NCBI GenBank assembly: GCA_910586485.1
Contig: CAJUIA010000001.1
Location: 124,001 to 188,000 of the forward strand
DNA: 64,000 nucleotides
Source of the DNA: an uncultured Acetatifactor sp.
GTDB lineage: Bacteria > Bacillota > Clostridia > Lachnospirales > Lachnospiraceae
Reading direction: 5' to 3'
Positions 8,103 to 16,592 of the stretch are shown one piece after another. Position numbers and translations under genes: made by a program. Below the pieces are notes generated by a model. It was not told the DNA's origin and ran no database searches. It worked only from the letters and a program-made list of their open reading frames with translations. Positions within the stretch are counted from its first letter, which is position 1. Every line of letters begins with the position of its first letter.

Positions 8103-9077
8103 ATGCTGCATTTGGGAATACCTGATACTTATGATTCGCTGCTGGCGCTTGCAGGCATTTTGTTTGCATTCGGCGTTACGGTGTTTATTACCAATAAACT
8201 GCAGGGATTCCTGCCGAAGGATGCAGGGCGGGAATTTGCCCATGACGGCAAGCTTTCCGCAGGCAAGCCCAGGGGGGCGGGGATTATATTTGTGCTTTGC
8301 TTTGCGGCGGCGGCTCTGCTGTTTGCGCCCCTGAAGGCGGAGATTGTGATTTACCTGATCCTGATGGTGGTCTGTATGATCACTGGCTTTTTGGACGACG
8401 CTTCCAAGATGCCCTGGGGGGAGTACAAAAAGGGATTTCTGGATCTCTGCGTGGCAGCGCTGGTGGCCATGACATATTTGAAATATAATTCGAATACCAT
8501 AGAGCTGGCCCTGTTTCACATGCGGCTGACGATACCGTCTGCGCTGTTTGCCGTTTTGATTATCATCATGGTGTGGGTTTCCGTGAATGTAACGAATTGC
8601 GCGGACGGTGTTGACGGGCTTTCGGGGACGCTGACCATCATTTCCCTGATGACGATCTATGTCATCAATAGGATTTTTGGAGCTGGAGAGGATTTTTCCT
8701 TTTTGATTCTTTTGTTTGCGGCGTGCATTTTAGGCTATCTTTGGTACAATGCCACGCCCAGCAGGCTGATGATGGGAGACGCGGGGTCTCGAACTATGGG
8801 GCTTTTTATCAGCATTGCGGCGCTGAAGACAGGGCGCCCTGCGCTTTATCTTCCCGTGGCGCTGGTGTTGATTCTGGACGGGGGATTAGGGCTGATCAAG
8901 GTGGCGCTGCTGCGCTTTCTAAAGATCAGAATTTTAAAAAATACCAGAACGCCGCTGCACGATCATGTGAGAAAATCCTGGGGCTGGTCCAATACGCAGA
9001 CGGTGTTTCGGTTTGCAATCATTCAGATCATCCTGTCGGTGGCCCTGATTTACGGGTTACAGCAGGGGGTGCTTTAA
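8103..9077 (+). CDS. MraY/WecA-family phospho-sugar transferase, divergent
   Basis: A polytopic membrane protein of the polyprenyl-phosphate N-acetylhexosamine-1-phosphate transferase superfamily, closest in pattern to MraY. Visible motifs: FLDDASK (first Asp pair), NVTNCADGVDGLSG (NxxDGxDGL motif), MMGDAGS (GDxGS motif) and PLHDHVRKSWGW. In MraY the last motif is PxHHHFE; here the His triad is reduced to H-D-H. The gene is not in a dcw cell-wall cluster but between a GH2 gene and a greA-type gene, so it may be a paralogue for another lipid-linked glycan. I prefer the ATG at 8103, which has GGAGA six bases upstream; an in-frame ATG at 8034 has no ribosome site but would add 23 residues. Confidence 0.8.
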   Translation: MLHLGIPDTYDSLLALAGILFAFGVTVFITNKLQGFLPKDAGREFAHDGKLSAGKPRGAGIIFVLCFAAAALLFAPLKAEIVIYLILMVVCMITGFLDDASKMPWGEYKKGFLDLCVAALVAMTYLKYNSNTIELALFHMRLTIPSALFAVLIIIMVWVSVNVTNCADGVDGLSGTLTIISLMTIYVINRIFGAGEDFSFLILLFAACILGYLWYNATPSRLMMGDAGSRTMGLFISIAALKTGRPALYLPVALVLILDGGLGLIKVALLRFLKIRILKNTRTPLHDHVRKSWGWSNTQTVFRFAIIQIILSVALIYGLQQGVL

Positions 9078-9115
9078 ATGACGAAAAGAAAGGAAAAGAA
9101 GGAGTGTCTTAAGAA

Positions 9116-9619
9116 ATGTACGATGAGTTGACGGCCGGTGATATAAAAAAGATGGAGGAAGAGATCGAGTACCGGAAGCTGGTGGTGCGCCCCAAGGCGC
9201 TGGAGGATGTGAAGGAAGCCAGAGCTCATGGGGATCTCAGTGAAAACTTTGAATATCATGCGGCCAAAAAAGTGAAAAATCAAAACGAAAGCCGGATTCG
9301 CTATCTGGAAAGAATGATCAGGACGGCCAAGGTAATTTCGGAGGATTCTGCAGAGGACGAGGTGGGCATGAACAATACGGTGACGGTTGAATTTGTGGAG
9401 GACAAAACCGTAGAGACTTACAGGATCGTCACTACCGTCCGGGGCAATTCCTTGGAAAATCTGATCAGCAACAAAAGTCCCCTGGGGCAGGCTCTTCTGG
9501 GGAAGAAGGCGGGGGACCTTGCACATGTTAAGGTGAATGATACGATTGGCTATGATGTAAAAATATTGAAGATTGAAAATACAACAGATGACGGAAGTGA
9601 CAAGCTTCGCAGCTTTTAA
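9116..9619 (+). CDS. GreA/GreB-family transcription elongation factor
   Basis: A 167-residue Gre factor. The N-terminal coiled coil carries the tip sequence RAHGDLSENFEYHAAK, matching the conserved acidic tip of GreA (GDLxENxEYHAA) whose Asp and Glu coordinate the catalytic Mg in backtracked RNA polymerase. The C-terminal FKBP-like domain has SPLGQALLGKKAGD, also typical. The start ATG follows AAGAAGGAG. It is 39 bases after the MraY-like gene, and the next gene begins 10 bases after its stop with its own AAGGAGG, so the block is probably one operon. It may be a second copy in the genome, since the context is not the usual greA-lysS one. Confidence 0.9.
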   Translation: MYDELTAGDIKKMEEEIEYRKLVVRPKALEDVKEARAHGDLSENFEYHAAKKVKNQNESRIRYLERMIRTAKVISEDSAEDEVGMNNTVTVEFVEDKTVETYRIVTTVRGNSLENLISNKSPLGQALLGKKAGDLAHVKVNDTIGYDVKILKIENTTDDGSDKLRSF

Positions 9620-9629
9620 GGAGGCGGAT

Positions 9630-11129
9630 GTGAAAAATTACTTACTTTTTGACTTGGACGGAACCCTGACAGACCCTAAGGAGGGAATTTGCACCTGTGT
9701 GCAGTATGCTCTGGCTTCCTTCGGCATAGAAGAGCCGGATATTGACAAGCTGACGCCCTTTATCGGTCCGCCTTTAAAGGACAGCTTTATGGAGTTTTAT
9801 CATATGGACGAGCAGCAGGCGGAGAGCGCCGTGGCAAAGTACAGGGAGCGTTTTCAGGACCAGGGTATTTTTGAAAACCGGCTGTATGAGGGGATTCCCA
9901 AGATGCTGGAGGCTTTAAATTCCAAGGGAATGTTTATGGCGGTAGCCTCCAGCAAGCCGACGGTGTTTGTGGAGCGCATACTGGAGCATTTTCATATCAA
10001 AAAGTATTTTAAGGCCATCGTGGGCAGTGAGCTGGACGGCACCAGGGTAAACAAGGATGAGGTGGTGGAAGAGGCTCTGCGGCAGCTGTTTGGAGACAAG
10101 CCCATAGAAAAAGAGAAGGTTTATATGATCGGAGACCGCAGGTTTGACATGGAAGGCGCAAGAGCCATGGGAGTGGAAGGCGTTGGTGTGACCTATGGCT
10201 ATGGAGATATGGAAGAGCTGCGGGAAGCAAAGGCAGACTATATCGTGCGTTCCGTGGAAGAGCTGCAGAGATTTCTGCTGCGGGGCACGGAGGATACAAA
10301 GAAGGGAATGGGGTTTCAGACAGTCTGGCAGATGATTTATTCCTTTTTGATGTTTGTACTTGTCAGGACCATAGCCCTGTCCCTCACTATGAATCTGTAT
10401 CTGGTAATTGCAAAGCGTGTGCCGGGCTTTCCTCTTTTGATCTACGACGGGGAAGGGACGGCGACGGGAGTCACCGGAAACGGTTCTGCCGTAGCACAGC
10501 TGATCGGATTTTTAGCGGGTACTGCCATGATCTTTAAGACGGCAAGGGCCATGATCCAAAAAGAGGCTTCGGCGTCCAAGCTGCTTCATATCGGCAAGGA
10601 GCCGGTGAAGAATTATTTGCTTTTGGGCATAACCACATTGGGGGCCATGCTGGGCTTAAATATGCTGCTGGACCTGACCGGGGTAACGGATAATTCTGCC
10701 GCATATCAGGCTGTAGCGGGTCAGCAGTATGCTGTCAGCATCTGGCTGGGACTGCTTCTTTACGCGCTGGCAGCTCCTGTGGGGGAAGAGCTGCTGTTTC
10801 GAGGCATAATCTATAACTGTTTGAAATCCACTTCGGGAAAGCTGGCAGCTATGCTGATGGCGGCGGTGTTTTTCGGGATTTATCATGGAAATCTGGTGCA
10901 GGGTGTTTATGGCTTTTTCATGGCATGCCTGATGATATACGGCTATGAGTATTTTGGGGATTTTAAGGTGCCGGTGATTATGCACGCAGCAGTGAATATG
11001 ATTTCTTATCTGCTCAGCAATACTTCCCTGGCAGTGTCCGGGTTTGTCTGCTGGCCGGTGTGTGTGGTCTGCCTTTGTCTGGCAGCAGGCGGGCTGTTTA
11101 TGCTGAACAGGCAGAGAAAGGTGTTTTAG
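9630..11129 (+). CDS. HAD phosphatase-CPBP (CAAX-type) membrane protease fusion
   Basis: A 499-residue two-domain protein. Residues 1-215 are a Gph-like HAD phosphatase (FDLDGTLTD motif I, VASSKPT motif II, MIGDRRFDMEGA motif IV). Residues about 225-499 form a multi-pass membrane domain with the complete CPBP/Abi motifs: EELLFRG (Glu386, Glu387), the His of FFGIYHG (His419) and HAAVN (His452, Asn456). CPBP members include prenyl-CAAX proteases and bacteriocin self-immunity proteins. The start is the GTG at 9630, five bases after a perfect AAGGAGG; an in-frame ATG at 9573 lies inside greA. No frameshift separates the domains, so this is a genuine fusion. The biological substrate is unknown. 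Confidence 0.88.
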   Translation: MKNYLLFDLDGTLTDPKEGICTCVQYALASFGIEEPDIDKLTPFIGPPLKDSFMEFYHMDEQQAESAVAKYRERFQDQGIFENRLYEGIPKMLEALNSKGMFMAVASSKPTVFVERILEHFHIKKYFKAIVGSELDGTRVNKDEVVEEALRQLFGDKPIEKEKVYMIGDRRFDMEGARAMGVEGVGVTYGYGDMEELREAKADYIVRSVEELQRFLLRGTEDTKKGMGFQTVWQMIYSFLMFVLVRTIALSLTMNLYLVIAKRVPGFPLLIYDGEGTATGVTGNGSAVAQLIGFLAGTAMIFKTARAMIQKEASASKLLHIGKEPVKNYLLLGITTLGAMLGLNMLLDLTGVTDNSAAYQAVAGQQYAVSIWLGLLLYALAAPVGEELLFRGIIYNCLKSTSGKLAAMLMAAVFFGIYHGNLVQGVYGFFMACLMIYGYEYFGDFKVPVIMHAAVNMISYLLSNTSLAVSGFVCWPVCVVCLCLAAGGLFMLNRQRKVF

Positions 11130-11131
11130 CC

Positions 11132-11962
11132 ATGAAGTTTTCTATTGTTACGGTGGCGCTGAATCCGGGAGACAAGCTGCAGAAGACCCTGGACAGTGTG
11201 TTTTGTCAAACCTGTACCGATTATGAAATCATTTTAAAGGACGGGGGCAGTACCGACGGCTCTATGGACAAGTGGCGGAATGCCGCACAAAAAGCGGATA
11301 ATGAGCCGGGAACAGGGCGTGTCCGTTTTTTTGACGTACCGGACAAAGGAATCTATGAGGCCATGAATCAGGCGGTGCAGCAGGCGGGGGGCGATTTTGT
11401 TCTTTTCTTAAACTGTGGAGATATGCTGGCAGACCGAAACGTGCTGGAGCGGGTGGCGGAGCAGATCGACCGCTCAGGAGAGCAGCCGCCTCTGATTCTT
11501 TACGGAGATACTGTCAGCGCCGGAACGGGAGCAACGATTGCCTCGCCGCCAAAGATTACAGGATTTACCTGTTACCGCAACATTCCCTGCCATCAATCCT
11601 GTTTTTACAGCACGGATTTGTGCCGGGAGAAGCCCTATGATCTGCAATATAAGATTCGGGCGGATTATGATCATTTCCTCTGGTGCCGCTACAGAGGCGG
11701 TGCGAAGCTCCTATATTTAAATTTTCCGGTATCCTCCTACGAGGGCGGCGGATATTCCGAAAGCAGGGAAAATGCGGAGCGTGACAGGACAGAACATCGG
11801 TTGATCACCGGAGAATATATGTCCGGGCCGGAACTGTTTTGCTATCGTGGGGTCATGGCGCTGACGCTGGCGCCTCTTCGACGGAGGATAGCGCACAGCA
11901 GGCTGTCGGCAGGTCTGTACCAGCGGCTGAAAAAGCTTTTATATGGGGGAAAAAGCGCATGA
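11132..11962 (+). CDS. Family 2 glycosyltransferase
   Basis: A 276-residue GT-A fold glycosyltransferase resembling WcaA/WcaE-type enzymes. It shows the nucleotide-sugar region MKFSIVTVALN, DGGSTDGS, the segment PDKGIYEAMNQAV, and NCGD, the position of the metal-binding DxD-like motif. There is no membrane segment, so it should be a cytoplasmic or membrane-associated enzyme that adds a sugar to a lipid-linked or surface glycan. The ATG at 11132 lies two bases after the stop of the HAD-CPBP gene. An upstream in-frame start at 11060 would overlap that gene without reason. Acceptor and donor cannot be assigned. Confidence 0.85.
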   Translation: MKFSIVTVALNPGDKLQKTLDSVFCQTCTDYEIILKDGGSTDGSMDKWRNAAQKADNEPGTGRVRFFDVPDKGIYEAMNQAVQQAGGDFVLFLNCGDMLADRNVLERVAEQIDRSGEQPPLILYGDTVSAGTGATIASPPKITGFTCYRNIPCHQSCFYSTDLCREKPYDLQYKIRADYDHFLWCRYRGGAKLLYLNFPVSSYEGGGYSESRENAERDRTEHRLITGEYMSGPELFCYRGVMALTLAPLRRRIAHSRLSAGLYQRLKKLLYGGKSA

Positions 11963-12428
11963 GCTTTCCTGCGCTTATTTGCATATCAGCGTGAGGTTTA
12001 CAGGGAAATCACGGCAGGTAAAAGGAATGGGTTAAGAAGTGGGGCGTGAATGCTATGATATTTATGAGGGGAAGGCAAAAAAAGAAGCGGTTTTACAGGG
12101 GACTGGCAGTTCTGATGTCCGTAATTTTGCTGGCCGGACAATACGATTTTCCTGTCAGGGCGGAAGAGAATGCAGAGATGCCCGGTTCTGAAGCCGGGGG
12201 GGTAATGCAGAAACGGGGGACAGTGCAAGCGGAGGTGATGCAGGCACGGCGGGAACGATAGCAGAGTATGCTGACAGCGTAAGCGGAGGTGATGAGTCTC
12301 TTCCGGATGATAATAAAGATGAAGTCAACTTTCGGATTGGGGATACCGAGTTTACGGTAATTTCAGATGATCAGGTTGAACTGACGAAAGCAGGAACCAA
12401 TACACTCGAATATGCAATTCCAGATTAT

Positions 12429-14306
12429 GTGCAGAGTCCACGCACCCATAAGGAGTATTGGGTTACAAGTATTGGCGAACAGGCCTTTGTTGACTGCGAA
12501 AGTCTGGAAAGCATTCTGATTCCCGGTGGAGTTAAGCGTATCAGCTATTGTTTGTTTGCAAATTGCAGGAGCTTGAAAAGTGTTCAGCTTCAGGAGGGCA
12601 TTACAGCGATAGAAGCGGGAGCATTTCTTAATTGTGAATGCCTGGAAAGTATATTGATTCCGGGCAGTGTTTTAAGTATTGGTCAGGAGGCTTTTTCCGG
12701 ATGTATAAGAATGGAAAGCGCTTTCATGCAGAGTGGAATTAAAGATATTGGTATTCGTGCATTTTACGGTTGCAGGAATTTAAAGGATGTTCGGCTTTCG
12801 GATACCGTTATCAATATTGGGCAAAGTGCATTTGAAGATTGTGAGAGTCTGGAGAGCATCGAAATTCCGGACAGCGTTTTAAATATCGGCAGCAGTTCGT
12901 TTTATGGCTGTAAAAACCTGAAAAGAGTTAAAATTTCGGAGAGCATTACATCTATTGGAGATTGGGTATTTTATGAGTGTGATGGTCTGGAAAGCATTGA
13001 GATTCCGGAAAGTGTTATTACAATCGGTAAGGGAGCGTTTATTCGTTGCAGGGCTTTAAAGGATGTTCGGATTCCGAGTCAGGTTACCGAAATTGCAGAT
13101 AAGGCGTTTCGCGGCTGTGAAGGCTTGGGGAGTATAGAACTTCCCAGCAGCATCGAAAAAATCGGAGAGGCGGCATTTACATCCTGTAACAGCCTTCAGA
13201 GCCTGAAAATTGCAGTGAAAACGGAAGAGGCAGACGGCCGGAAAAGGATAAAACCGATTTCAGCGGGAGAAGGCGTTTTTGACAATAATGTTTCCGGCAG
13301 TCTGCGAAAACTTACCTTTCTGACGGAAGACGGCAAGACAGAGCTGTCAGATACGACTGTTCCCACATTGGAAGCCGCCAGAGAGGCTTATCAGAATGTA
13401 AATGACGGGGATGTGGGCGATAATTACTGGTATGGCTGGTATCTGGGGGAGGCTCCGGACATAGGAGGCGAGGATCTGATTCATTCCGTAACCATTCAGG
13501 TATACATAGACAATGAAGAACAAACGGACCACGGCAGAAGTTTTATGCTGAAAAAGGCGGATGAAGATACGTGGGTGACTGATCTGACCAGGGTAAATAA
13601 CGGGATTTATGAGATTTATGAGGCGGCAGACGTACAGAGCAGAGCGGCCCAAGCGGCGGGCCTGGATACGAGGGTTACCGTGGAGGTGAACGGGCAGGAT
13701 GCCGTTGCCAGGGTAGATTATTATACAGTCACTTTTTACGATGGAGACATGGCATACAGTGATGACACGCCCCAAAGACAGCAGACGCTTTTGAAGGGAT
13801 ACCTGGCCGTCAGGCCTGTTGATCCTGTCAAAGAGGGTGCCGTATTTCGGGAGTGGGTGACAGGGGCACAGGAAGAAGAGGCCTTTGATTTTAACCGGGA
13901 GCTACAGGAAAAAACGGCAATTTATGCCGCTTGGACAGTAAAGGAGCCGGAAGAGCCGAACAAACCGGAAGAGCCAAATACACCGGAAGAGCCAGACAGC
14001 AAACCGGAAGGACCAGAGAAGCCGGAAGAGCCAGACAGCAAACCGGAAGGACCAGAAAAGCCGGAAGAGCCGGACAACGAACCGGAAGAGCCGGAAGTGC
14101 CGACAGGGCCGGATAACAAGCCGGAAAAACCGGACAACGAACCGGAAGAGCCAGAGATGCCGACAGAGCCGGATGCCCCGGAAGAAGGCAACATGCCGGA
14201 AATATCGGGAATATCGGAGGTATCGGACAACCGTCAGGCGGAGAGAGCAATGAACCCAAAACCGGAGATGCTTCTCATGTGGAGGTTTATGCAACTATTG
14301 CCATGA
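12429..14306 (+). CDS. LRR_5 repeat body of the broken surface protein
   Basis: This is the open part carrying about a dozen 23-residue BspA-like repeats (pattern SIxIPxSVxxIGxxAFxxCxxL) up to about 13220. A beta-rich region follows, then an InlB-like/listeria repeat (VTFYDGDMAYSDDTPQRQQ ... FREWVTG), then a long Pro-Glu-rich stalk (13945-14180) with a 39-base tandem repeat. The Met at 12429 is probably not a true start: the frame is open upstream to 12192 and belongs to the signal peptide at 12046 before the G7 tract. The last residues after about 14240 are out of frame relative to the family. BspA-type proteins are surface adhesins in gut and oral bacteria. Confidence 0.7.
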   Translation: MQSPRTHKEYWVTSIGEQAFVDCESLESILIPGGVKRISYCLFANCRSLKSVQLQEGITAIEAGAFLNCECLESILIPGSVLSIGQEAFSGCIRMESAFMQSGIKDIGIRAFYGCRNLKDVRLSDTVINIGQSAFEDCESLESIEIPDSVLNIGSSSFYGCKNLKRVKISESITSIGDWVFYECDGLESIEIPESVITIGKGAFIRCRALKDVRIPSQVTEIADKAFRGCEGLGSIELPSSIEKIGEAAFTSCNSLQSLKIAVKTEEADGRKRIKPISAGEGVFDNNVSGSLRKLTFLTEDGKTELSDTTVPTLEAAREAYQNVNDGDVGDNYWYGWYLGEAPDIGGEDLIHSVTIQVYIDNEEQTDHGRSFMLKKADEDTWVTDLTRVNNGIYEIYEAADVQSRAAQAAGLDTRVTVEVNGQDAVARVDYYTVTFYDGDMAYSDDTPQRQQTLLKGYLAVRPVDPVKEGAVFREWVTGAQEEEAFDFNRELQEKTAIYAAWTVKEPEEPNKPEEPNTPEEPDSKPEGPEKPEEPDSKPEGPEKPEEPDNEPEEPEVPTGPDNKPEKPDNEPEEPEMPTEPDAPEEGNMPEISGISEVSDNRQAERAMNPKPEMLLMWRFMQLLP

Positions 14307-14524
14307 TCGCGGGAATGCTGTATCTGTTACTGTATTTTGCGGATCAGGAAAGAGGAATGACGGAAGAAACAAAGAAGGAGCTGGTGTCGGTGCTGGTGAG
14401 ATGGGCAAAGAGAGGCGGCCGTCTGCGCAGGTATGCAGCCATTGCGGCAATCTTCTGTCTGTTGTGCTATTACCACAGTATTGGGAAATCCCATGCTTTG
14501 CGGAAATCTTTAGAAAGGGCTTAA
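14279..14524 (+). CDS. Detached C-terminal anchor of the surface protein
   Basis: An 81-residue frame overlapping the end of the repeat frame. Read a little further upstream it contains EPKTGDASHVEVYATIAM, then IAGMLYLLLYF (membrane segment), a basic middle (RWAKRGGRLRRYA) and a second hydrophobic segment (AIAAIFCLLCYYHSIGK). This is the C-terminal cell-wall or membrane anchor expected for the BspA-type protein encoded just upstream, now in a different frame. It has no ribosome site of its own, so as the DNA stands it is probably not made unless a frameshift occurs. Confidence 0.6.
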   Translation: MEVYATIAMIAGMLYLLLYFADQERGMTEETKKELVSVLVRWAKRGGRLRRYAAIAAIFCLLCYYHSIGKSHALRKSLERA

Positions 14525-14530
14525 CGGTAT

Positions 14531-15385
14531 ATGAAGGACCTGATCAGGCTGACGGATCTAAAAGCAGACCAGATATATGAGATATTTCATATTGCGGATG
14601 AGGTGGACAGTGGGAAGTACAGCGGTTTTCTGACCGGAAAAAGCGTGGTTATGTTCTTTCCAGCTTCCAGTCTCAGGACCCGTGTAACCTTTGAAAAAGG
14701 GATCTACCTGCTGGGAGGGCAGTCCCTGCTGTTTCCGGGCGAGACCCTGGACAAGAAGGAGGACCTTAGAGATGTCTGCGGGTATCTGGATAATTGGGCG
14801 GATTTGATAATTGTGCGCTACAAGGAGATTGGGCTGCTGGAAAAACTGGCCGGGTATTCCGAGATTCCGGTTATTAATGCCATGACGGATCGTAATCATC
14901 CCTGCGAGATTTTGGCGGACTTATACGCTTTTTCCAAGCGCAGGGCAGATTTTACGAAGGATAAATATCTGTTCTGCGGTAAAAGCGGCAATATCGGTTT
15001 GGCCTGGAAGGAGGCAGCTGAGGTGATGGGCTTCGAGCTGTCCCAATGCTGCGGTGCCGGGTATGAAATGGAGGGTGTAAAAGCATACCATAATATACAA
15101 GAAGCCGTCCGGGGAAAGGACATTGTCTGCACGGATTCGCTTCCGTCCGAGGCATTAAAGGATTTTGAAGCCTGCCGGGTAACCAGAGAGATCATGGAGC
15201 TTGCCAACAAGGGAGCCCTGTTAAATCCCTGCCCGCCCTTTTATCGGGGAGAAGAGGTTTCCGAGGATGCCATCCAATCGGAATACTTTGTGGGGTATGA
15301 GTTTAAAAAGAGTCTGCTGGCAGTTCAACAGGCCGTGATAATCTGGTGTATGTTGGCGGGGAAAAGGGGCGGCTGCAACAAATAG
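14531..15385 (+). CDS. Aspartate/ornithine carbamoyltransferase-family protein, short and divergent
   Basis: A 284-residue transcarbamylase homologue (usual length 305-335). The carbamoyl-phosphate site is recognisable as SSLRTRVTFE (residues 46-55; family SxRTR). The second motif is HPCE instead of the usual HPxQ. The ornithine-carbamoyltransferase HCLP loop appears as NPCPPFYRGEEVS, and the C-terminal RxHAxKA segment is replaced by FKKSLLAVQQAV. So carbamoyl phosphate is probably bound but the second substrate is likely not ornithine. The gene lies alone, seven bases after the surface-protein anchor and away from arginine or pyrimidine genes. It could belong to the YgeW-like group of uncharacterised transcarbamylases; this is an inference. 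Confidence 0.75.
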   Translation: MKDLIRLTDLKADQIYEIFHIADEVDSGKYSGFLTGKSVVMFFPASSLRTRVTFEKGIYLLGGQSLLFPGETLDKKEDLRDVCGYLDNWADLIIVRYKEIGLLEKLAGYSEIPVINAMTDRNHPCEILADLYAFSKRRADFTKDKYLFCGKSGNIGLAWKEAAEVMGFELSQCCGAGYEMEGVKAYHNIQEAVRGKDIVCTDSLPSEALKDFEACRVTREIMELANKGALLNPCPPFYRGEEVSEDAIQSEYFVGYEFKKSLLAVQQAVIIWCMLAGKRGGCNK

Positions 15386-15458
15386 TTGCCTTATAGTTGG
15401 TAGAAGTCAGCCATATGATTTGGTAGAATATTGCCAAAATTTAAAGGAGGCTGACACG

Positions 15459-16559
15459 ATGAGTGAAAGTATGGGTGAAAGCAGGCTGGCAGAAAATATC
15501 GTGCGTTATCGAAAAAGGAAAGGCTTGTCACAGGAAAAGGTTTCCGAATATATGGGCGTAAGCCGTCAGGCAGTAACGAAATGGGAAACAGATCTTTCCA
15601 GACCCAGCTCCGACCACCTGGTCCGGCTGGCAGAGCTGCTGGGAGTAAGTGTGGATGCCTTGTTAGGCAATGGGGAAGAGGAAGGGCTCAGGCTCGAATC
15701 AGAAACGGGGCAGGAAAAAGTGGAGCAGGGAGGAATCAGTGTAAGAGGGAGGAATCAGTGCAGGAGGGAACCCGCGCAGGAGGAAATTGGTATAGAAAAT
15801 CAGTTTGGCCATAAAATGGAGATGGGTAAAATACCGTGGATTTTTGTGGGGATTTCTGCTTCCTGCATGTTGACATATGTGGTCAACAGTATGGTTTGGA
15901 ATGTTTTCAGCGGTGGAGTTTTCATCTGCATGTTTTTGATCTGTGTTCCCATACAGTGTTTTTTGCATATCATGTTTTCCAATGCGGTGAAAAATGATTC
16001 CTTCAGTGGAATTGCGGGGGTTGATGATAAAACGGAATATCATTTGCCAGAAGTGAAAAAGCTGCTGGTGCAGATGGATCTGCAGATCGGAATCTTATCG
16101 GTAGTATTTATTTTTCTGCTTTGCGTGATAAACTGTATGAACTTCGGCGCAGAATGGCTGAACGGTCTTTTGATTATTCTGTACGCAATGAACTTCGCAG
16201 CCATGGTGGAATTTAGCAATTACAAAGGAATAGACAGAATCTATTGCCGGGAAGAGGATAAAAGACGGGCCAGGCAGGGAATGCCGGTCACGGTGATTTA
16301 TATGCTATTGGTGTTTACGGGAATATGTATAACATGCGTAATTTTTGAACTGAAAGAGATTGAGAATAATACCTGGACGGCAGTAAAAACATGCGGGCTT
16401 CTGCTTTTGGGCATTTTAGCGGCGACAGTGGGATTCCTTTTGGAACACCGACGGATCAGAAAGCAGGATCCTGTAAATCCGGGGTATAAAGCTGGCAGGG
16501 CAGGTGTATTGTGTTTGCTTGTTTGTGTGATGATGTATGTGATTATGTTTATAGTATGA
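15459..16559 (+). CDS. XRE-family regulator with C-terminal membrane domain
   Basis: A 366-residue protein. Residues 1-70 are a Cro/CI-type helix-turn-helix (RKGLSQEKVSEYMGVSRQAVTKWE, family consensus), followed by a linker and about six hydrophobic segments from residue 125 to the end. It is therefore a membrane-tethered DNA-binding protein, perhaps sensing envelope state. The ATG at 15459 has AAAGGAGG eight bases upstream; a TTG at 15420 is in frame but has no site. The linker contains a 19-base tandem duplication (15727-15760), which is read in two different frames and so encodes different residues in each copy. Target genes are unknown. Confidence 0.85.
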   Translation: MSESMGESRLAENIVRYRKRKGLSQEKVSEYMGVSRQAVTKWETDLSRPSSDHLVRLAELLGVSVDALLGNGEEEGLRLESETGQEKVEQGGISVRGRNQCRREPAQEEIGIENQFGHKMEMGKIPWIFVGISASCMLTYVVNSMVWNVFSGGVFICMFLICVPIQCFLHIMFSNAVKNDSFSGIAGVDDKTEYHLPEVKKLLVQMDLQIGILSVVFIFLLCVINCMNFGAEWLNGLLIILYAMNFAAMVEFSNYKGIDRIYCREEDKRRARQGMPVTVIYMLLVFTGICITCVIFELKEIENNTWTAVKTCGLLLLGILAATVGFLLEHRRIRKQDPVNPGYKAGRAGVLCLLVCVMMYVIMFIV

Positions 16560-16592
16560 AGGGAATGAACATTTCACTTTTAGGAGGAAACG

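Larger units (their letters stand above)
12046..14524 (+). pseudogene. BspA-type leucine-rich repeat surface protein, broken by two frameshifts
   Basis: Three adjoining frames add up to one typical surface protein. Frame 1 (12046-12261) encodes a signal peptide (Met, a basic stretch RGRQKKKRFYR, then LAVLMSVILLAG, and a cleavage region VRAEE). It runs into a tract of seven G (12196-12202), after which the protein continues sensibly in another frame (GGDAGTAGTIAEYADS), as if one G were missing. Frame 2 carries the repeats to about 14240. Near 14237-14248 the frame shifts again: a third frame restores EPKTGDASHVEVYATIAM, a Gram-positive sorting-like motif and membrane segment, while the repeat frame runs on to a meaningless end at 14306. 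Both breaks are repaired by adding one base. Decay, phase variation or sequencing error are all possible. Confidence 0.75.

Noticed and set aside
13891..14294. Several minus-strand frames rich in Ser/Gly or Leu/Phe
   Set aside because: They mirror the Pro-Glu repeat of the surface protein and have no start signal.
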